Assembly (NCBI GenBank): GCA_034509755.1
Contig: CM067541.1
Span: 7,304,001 to 7,368,000, forward strand
Length of the DNA: 64,000 nt
DNA from: Anisodus tanguticus
Lineage: Eukaryota > Streptophyta > Magnoliopsida > Solanales > Solanaceae
Reading direction: 5' to 3'
Shown here: positions 58,601-64,000 of the stretch, piece after piece
Position numbering within the stretch: the first letter of the stretch is position 1
How the letters are laid out: each line of letters opens with the position of its first letter
Translations under genes and position numbers: made by a program
Notes under the pieces: generated by a model
What the model was told of the DNA's origin: nothing
Database searches by the model: none
Seen by the model: only the letters and a program-made list of their open reading frames with translations

Positions 58601-61600
58601 CTAAAAGTTTGGCCAAACACCTCAACTTTCTACCATAAGCACTTTTGGCTTCCCAGAAATATCGCACTTACAGAATATGAGGAGCTTCCATTCATTGGAG
58701 TTTCTTTGATTCCAACTTGTGTGAAGTCAAGATTTTCAGCCATCATATCAACTGATCTAGGACTAATACGAGCGAACCGAACACTGCCATCTGATTGAGA
58801 AGTGTGCTTTTGAGCATGAAGATTATCTATTGCTACATTAGATGGTCCTTTTTCAGGCCCTGTCTTCTCAGATTCTACAATCTTTTGCTCTGACCTCGCA
58901 AAAGAGAACCTATTTTGTACCATTGATTCATTAAAGTTAGCTAGCACAGAAAGAATTTACACTTTTTCTTAGAGCTTCAGATTGTCTAATACAACAAATT
59001 GAAGGAACAAGTAACAAATATCATTTTTCTGTGGGCTTATTAAAGTTCCCCACCATTGCTTCTTACTTTGATTTCGCCACTTTGAATTAGTTTGTGTTAC
59101 CTTTTATTAAGAAATAAGTTTTGAGCTGAAAGGAGGCAATCAAATGAAGGGAGGCATTAGGGGCCGACTACAAGAATAGCAAAGTTTCATAGACTCGGTC
59201 AAGTCGCGTATAGAATGCCGACGACTATTTTCCACAACATAAGTGAAGTTTATGTATATATTATAACTAACTATTTAATAGATATATAGGTATAAATAGA
59301 TTATTCAAGCATAATGTGGAGAGGTTTGAAATACAAGGTCAAAACTTCTACTTTTCGGTGTGAATTCAAACATAGATTTTTCGAATAAAATTTACATATG
59401 TTGGAACTACCTAAAAAGTAATATAAGTCACAATAGTAGACGTAGTAATATGTAAAAAATAAACGAAATGATCTTTGAGTTAATGCTAGTATGTCCCATA
59501 AATTGATTCTTAAAATCTTATATAACTAATCTTTTGTCTACCATTATAGAAAACTGAATTTCAAAAAATTCCAAATTACTAAACTAAGTTAGCCAGCACA
59601 GAAGCAGCCTCCGGATCAACACACGGTACTTCAAAGGGGTTATCTTTAACCTACTGCACAACAATTCAAAATCGAAAGAGTTTCCTTGTCGTAGTTCATG
59701 CTCATATTCAGGAGATTTTTTTTTTATATATTATTGCGGAAACGGAGGGAAGGCATGATCAGGCAGGCAGCCTAGCTAACATAGCTATCCGTCAGAAATA
59801 GCTGCATTCCATTGCAGGCTACTATAGAGGCATATAATTTTCCGGGTGTTAAGAAAACTATTGAATCGAAAGCGGACCTCTGCAAAATGATGCATGTTAT
59901 AAAAGACGAGTTTTCTTTTGATACTTCGGGTCCGATTCAGAAATATCAAGTTACCCTCAAAGATAAGGAAAACAAAATGAAAAGAAGGTTGATCAGTTTA
60001 TTATCATCACTTGCTTATTTTATACCTGAATGAACCTTCTGAATCAGAGTTACTTAACCAAGACGCTCACCATGATGATGAGGATGATTGCCTTGCTGGT
60101 GCAGAAGAAGGAAGAGATTTTGCTGCTGGTCGGACAGATTGTTGCTTGCCTTTTGAAACTACATAGACAGTACAAAATTCTGGTGCAGCCTTATTTATCA
60201 TCGTTGGCACATCATGAGTCCAATATTTCCTGCAAAAGAAGGTTATAAGCCAAGTTCTTTCCTCGTGAAAATAACAAAAATGGTATCTTATCTTTGGTAC
60301 TAGGTTCAAAATAGTCGTTAAGTATCACTTGAGCAATTATGATCCTTTTAGTTTGTTAAAAGTGAGCACTTCTCAGATTGTTAAATTTAACCAGAACGGT
60401 GAAAGTAGAGAATATCTAACGGGAACTCACATTTGGAAGTATAGTTTTTGTAGTTTATGTTATTTTTGGTCTATATCAAGAGTTTGGTGAAACTTTTTGA
60501 GGTGCAATTTCTGTTATCTTTGGTCTATCTTTGGTGTCTTGTATAGTTTTTTATGTTGCGGTTTCTGGAATTTGAGGGAAATTTCTGGAGTTTCTGGTTA
60601 AATTATTTTTCCAGAGTTCCGATTAAATTTAACAATTAGAGTGGGGTAAATATCTGCCGGAAACCAAAAGTGCTCACTTTTAGCAAATTTAAAGGACCAA
60701 AACTGTTCAGGTGATAAACTATTTTAAACCTACTACCAAAGATGAGAGACCATTTTTGTCATTTTCTCTTCTTTCCTCCATAATGAAGCATAAGCAACAG
60801 AGAAATTGAGAGATAATAACCTGCCAAGAGCACTCCTAGATGATGCACCAAGAACAATGTCGGTAACACTGTGACTGTTGATGTAGTCAACAAGTCCCTT
60901 CGACACTTCAGTATTCTCAAGGACAATCTCTTTCATTACTATCTGCAATAACCTCAACAACCATTTCGGAATAAAGTAAGATTTAGTTAAAGTTCCACAA
61001 GCGCGTTTCATCTAAACTTATATGATGCAACTCTAGGTAATTTATAAATTACTTTAATGGTGCAAAATACGTAAGAAGAACAAGAGGTTTTCGAGGGGGG
61101 CAGAAAACAGTACCTGTTTCTTGTGATCATAAAGACCATACAGAGGACAAAGTGGTGGTTAAGCTTCTTAACATATGTTACTAATGTAAAAAAGAAATAA
61201 AGACTCTTTCCACATTAGCTAAATATATACTAAGTTACAACATATCAAAAGTATCCTTATTTGAGCATGTCATTAAAGGGTAAAATGAGAAGATTAAAGT
61301 TAAAGAGCTTTCAGATATAGAACATATCATTATTTTTTTAACAGAAGTATGGTGTTAAATATAACAGATTTGGTCGATTCAAAGGAAAATAAAGGATTAA
61401 ACCATTCTTGGAAAGGAAAAGAGAGTGCTAACTTGATTATGGATTTTCTCAGACATGCCACTTTCCCTATCTTTTCTTGTTTGTTCTAGTCAATCGACCC
61501 CTATGATAAGATAAATTCACTTACCCTTTTGCGTGCAGAATAAGCCCCGAAAGGTGTGAAGACATTTTGAGTAGCTTCATCATTTAATCCTCCACTTAAA

Positions 61601-62871
61601 TCTGAAACAGCTTCATTCCCACCAACCGCTACAAAGTAGCATTGACAATAAGCAACCCAACAATTTCAATTGTTTCATATATAGAAAGATGGCGATTTCA
61701 AAACCAAAAGCACTTAATTTTGTTTAAACATCCAATATTCAAAGCCTACTAGATTGACTAAATGGAACCCACTCCCTACCAGGAGACATGAGTTTCTCCA
61801 TCCTAGGGCTCAAACTCTAAACCTTTGCTTAAGCGTGGATCTATCCATTCTACCACGCCAAAAGCATTTTACCTAACATCCATAGGTGCAATCAAAAGAG
61901 GTTAGTTCCCCTTACAAAGACTTTTTTCTAATAGAATTTTAAATTTCTTCCCAAACCAAATTATTGATCTCAGTTACATTATCAAATGAATGATCTTTTC
62001 TTTTAATAAACGTGTTATCTGAACCAGCTTGCGCGGGACTCGACTAATTTTCCGATACCTGCTAATTCACGTCGGCACAGATATCGATGAAGGGATCCTA
62101 TCGATTTTACTATTCCTTGGTGGTAAACCAAAAGCACATTTAACTATCATTTATAGGTGCAATAAAAAGCAATAAGCTCCCCTTACAAAGACTTCTTTCT
62201 AATAGGGAATAGAATTTTAAATTTCTTCCCAAACCAAATTATTGATCCCAAATACATAATCAAATGAATGACTTTTATTTGATTATCCTGGTGTTCAGAC
62301 TAGCTTGTTCACACATCAATTAATTCCCGAGGTGAATGTTTTTATGCGGTGCTAGAGATTTAATAACTATCTTTGTAGCTCCAGAATGTTTCAGTTTATG
62401 CTCCTATCTATTATTTGAATATACCAAGAAAGATGTACGGTCTAATGAAAATTGTCAATATAATCGAATGATTCTATCCGATGGATCTTTTCGCATTGAT
62501 GAATTACTCATTAGAGTACTTGTTACCTCCCACCAACACATGTATCGAATAATTGTCTTGACAAATAGGGTAGAAATTAACAACATATTTTGAACCTAAG
62601 ACGTCATGATTCTCAATCTACTTTGTTAACTACTAGGCCAAACCATTAAAAATAGGAATAAACGGAAAGCGAGAAATGTGATGAAAGAGAGAAGGTACCT
62701 ACGATTTGGTGAATTCTTGACACGAACATGTACCAAAACAAGAGTTGGATTACTCATTATAAGGAGATTATCAATAGCCCATTTCACGGCAGAGGAACTA
62801 TTCTTATCTTTATCAACGGCCACAACGATAGGGTGGCTATTACTATCATCTGCCAGAATTGAGGAAGCCAT
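55608..62871 (-). CDS. USP-domain protein kinase without U-box (RLCK-like)
   Basis: Model of eight exons: 62871-62703, 61628-61525, 60942-60821, 60229-60071, 58909-58672, 58237-58142, 57497-57069 and 56318-55608, totalling 675 residues with all phases matching. The USP domain (about 13-165: PIVVAVDKDKNSSSAVKWA, DIVLGASSRSALGR) is followed by a variable linker. A coiled coil follows (about 265-375, Ala/Glu/Lys-rich), then a kinase domain with GEGGYG (403-408), VAIK (420-423), HRDLKPGN (516-523) and SDVGLA in place of DFG, which is normal in this family. The frame ends soon after the kinase, so no U-box. Homologues are annotated in Arabidopsis as kinases with an adenine nucleotide alpha-hydrolase-like domain. 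Substrate unknown. Weak points: exon 1 needs the donor C|GTAGGT, because the better AG|GTACC site breaks the frame; exon 5 uses the acceptor AAATAG. Confidence 0.85.
56586..56783. mobile_element. Stowaway MITE in kinase intron 7 (198 bp)
   Basis: Starts CTCACTCTCCGTCCCAATTC and ends GGGGGATGGAGGGAG between TA dinucleotides. Confidence 0.8.
57777..57978 (-). mobile_element. Au-type SINE in kinase intron 6
   Basis: Nearly full-length in reverse: CACTAAGCTCCCGCTATACG, GGGCCGGACCACAAGAG, TTGAACCCGTGAC and CAAGGCTCCCCTTC. The end carrying GCACTAAGCTC is partly duplicated. Confidence 0.85.
58356..58619. mobile_element. MITE in kinase intron 5 (264 bp)
   Basis: Perfect 11-bp inverted ends TGTTTGGCCAA/TTGGCCAAACA with repeated AAGTGCTTTTT-like motifs inside. 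Superfamily uncertain; no target duplication identified. Confidence 0.65.
59560..60000. other. exon-like fragments of unknown origin in kinase intron 4
   Basis: On the plus strand, after TCCATTGCAG, 59818-59985 reads ATIEAYNFPGVKKTIESKAD then KMMHVIKDEFSFDTSGP, a sequence with normal amino-acid balance. On the minus strand at about 59655-59590, KDNPFEVPCVDPEAASVLA ends in a stop after an AG. Neither resembles the kinase family. They may be captured exon pieces or chance frames. Confidence 0.3.
60265..60768. mobile_element. Mutator-like MITE in kinase intron 3 (504 bp)
   Basis: Long inverted ends (about 100 bp; GTGAAAATAACAAAAATGG against GAGAAAATGACAAAAATGG) and a 10-bp duplication TTCTTTCCTC at 60255-60264 and 60769-60778. 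This is the pattern of non-autonomous Mutator elements. Confidence 0.85.
61757..61865 (-). mobile_element. tRNA-derived SINE remnant in kinase intron 1
   Basis: The minus strand reads TGGCGTGGTAGAATGGATAG, then AAGCAAAGGTTTAGAG and TTTGAGCCC, like a decayed tRNA head with A- and B-box positions, followed by CTCCTGGTAGGGAG. Too diverged for a functional tRNA. Confidence 0.5.
61866..62345. repeat. two diverged ~250-bp tandem copies in kinase intron 1
   Basis: Both copies share CATAGGTGCAAT/TATAGGTGCAAT, CCCCTTACAAAGACTT, TTTCTTCCCAAACCAAATTA and AATCAAATGAATGA. The first starts near 61870 and the second near 62135. Confidence 0.75.
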
Positions 62872-64000
62872 TTTCTATTCATTTATTATTAATAGAGAAA
62901 GAGAGCTAGAGCTAGTTAGTCATTTGCCACCAACTCTGCCACTTTCAACCACCATAATGGTGGCTTAAGTTTTTTTTCTTGTTCTTTCACGTTGACAAAA
63001 GGAAAATTGGTGCATGCAAATGCAAATGCCATTAGTTTTACAAAAAAAATCTTGTTGGTGTTCCACAAAAAGATGGTGGAAAATTTCTCAAGTTTATCTC
63101 TGCTCCATTAATTTTTTTTAGGCTGTTTGACTTGGCCTATGGGCTATGGTGCTGTTTTTAAGTCCTTTTTCCCTTCCTTTTTTTTTTATATATATAATGT
63201 TGTCCGCCCCTCGAATATTTTTACAAGTATTTGCAACCTTCCACCGATGACTTTGTCCATCAAAACTTAAACAAATAAAAAGAAATCATCAATGTTTGCC
63301 TCCGCCGAGATTTGAACCTGGATTCTCGACCAACTTTATGATACCATTTCCCCTTTTCCAGTTTCTAGATTAAAATGAGAAAAGAAATGCGGAGATGAAA
63401 ATAGAAAAAGACTTGAGGGTCAAAAACACATCTCAAGTATCACTTTTTTTGAATTTTCTACCTGTACTATCAGGTGAGACAGTTTCCTACCTAAACTATC
63501 ACCAACTAATTAACAAAACACACTTCAACTATCATTTATTCACTTTTCTTACCTGATAGTTGAGGTAAGAAAAGTAAACAAATGATAGTTAATGTGTGTT
63601 TTGCTAACTAGTTGGTGATAGTTTAAGTAGGAAACTCTCAGACGATAGTTCAGATAAAAAACTTTAAAAAGTGATTATTTTTTACCAACATTTTTTGCAT
63701 GTTCTTTTAATAACGGTGGTGTCCGTCCAGTTTGTGCACATACAGTTCCACAAGGTCCTCATTCTTCATTGATCATTGACCAAAGTCTTGGATGCAATTT
63801 TTGCATGTTTAAATATAGGATAACACATAAACACCCTCTCAACCTGTCCCCAAATTTCAACTACACACTTATAAGTTCTCCGCAAAGGTTAGGCGTGGTA
63901 GTTGAAAATTCCAGACTATTTGAGGGGAATATTTATGTCTTATCCCTTTAAAGTATGACACACATGAAGTGCAGGACATTCAATTATTAGGGTGGAGAAA
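62872..64000. other. kinase gene upstream region
   Basis: Holds the promoter of the minus-strand kinase gene by position. No TATA box was firmly placed. A foldback MITE lies 570 bp from the start codon; beyond it nothing is recognised up to the window end. Confidence 0.5.
63439..63677. mobile_element. foldback MITE (239 bp) upstream of the kinase gene
   Basis: The two halves are reverse complements for most of their length, meeting at CTTACCTGATAGTTGAGGTA near 63558. Repeated ACTATCA/TGATAGT motifs fill both arms. The ends are AT-rich and the target duplication is unclear. Confidence 0.75.

Noticed and set aside
60067..60080. In-frame TGA in kinase exon 4 as proof of a pseudogene
   Set aside because: A good donor (G|GTGAGC) lies directly before it and gives matching phase with exon 5, so the full frame stays open.
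61757..61865. Possible tRNA gene on the minus strand
   Set aside because: The A- and B-box positions are eroded, no cloverleaf with an anticodon arm could be drawn, and SINE-like sequence follows.

Overview
This window looks like nuclear DNA of a dicot plant, most likely a member of the Solanaceae. The reasons are its AT-rich spliced genes, SINEs of the Au and TS/SolS types that are common in that family, and a dense nest of Ty1/copia retrotransposons. The species cannot be named from the sequence alone.

Three host genes can be supported. (1) 13.4-16.7 kb, + strand: an NDR1/HIN1-like (NHL, LEA_2 domain) membrane protein of 261 residues in two exons. Its single intron carries a broken copy of the gene's own exon 1 plus two MITEs. 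(2) 18.6-23.7 kb, - strand: translation initiation factor eIF4A, a complete 413-residue DEAD-box helicase from four coding exons, preceded by a 5'-UTR exon and a 2.3 kb UTR intron full of tandem repeats. (3) 55.6-62.9 kb, - strand: a protein kinase with an N-terminal USP domain and a central coiled coil but no U-box. An open eight-exon model gives 675 residues; its introns are loaded with small transposons.

The rest is mostly mobile DNA. 1-3.3 kb: a decayed copia element cut by the window edge. 5.4-11.8 kb (E2) and 26.0-32.7 kb (E3): two complete-length copies of one defective copia family with 1.24-1.30 kb LTRs, perfect 5-bp target duplications and shared inactivating changes. 33.3-40.3 kb (E4): a copia element whose two LTRs are in opposite orientation yet are flanked by a perfect 5-bp duplication; a 3.5 kb solo LTR sits inside its gag region. 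45.1-48.4 kb (E5): an internally deleted copia element related to E2/E3. 48.5-54.4 kb (E6): a full-span copia element that lost most of gag, carries a piece resembling a MAP3K gene, and was hit twice by one hAT-like MITE family. Stowaway-, Tourist- and Mutator-like MITEs, SINE pieces and a LINE tail fill the gaps.

No single genetic pathway links the three genes. The most unusual structures are the inverted-LTR element, the LTR-complementary putative primer site of E2/E3, and the captured kinase fragment in E6.
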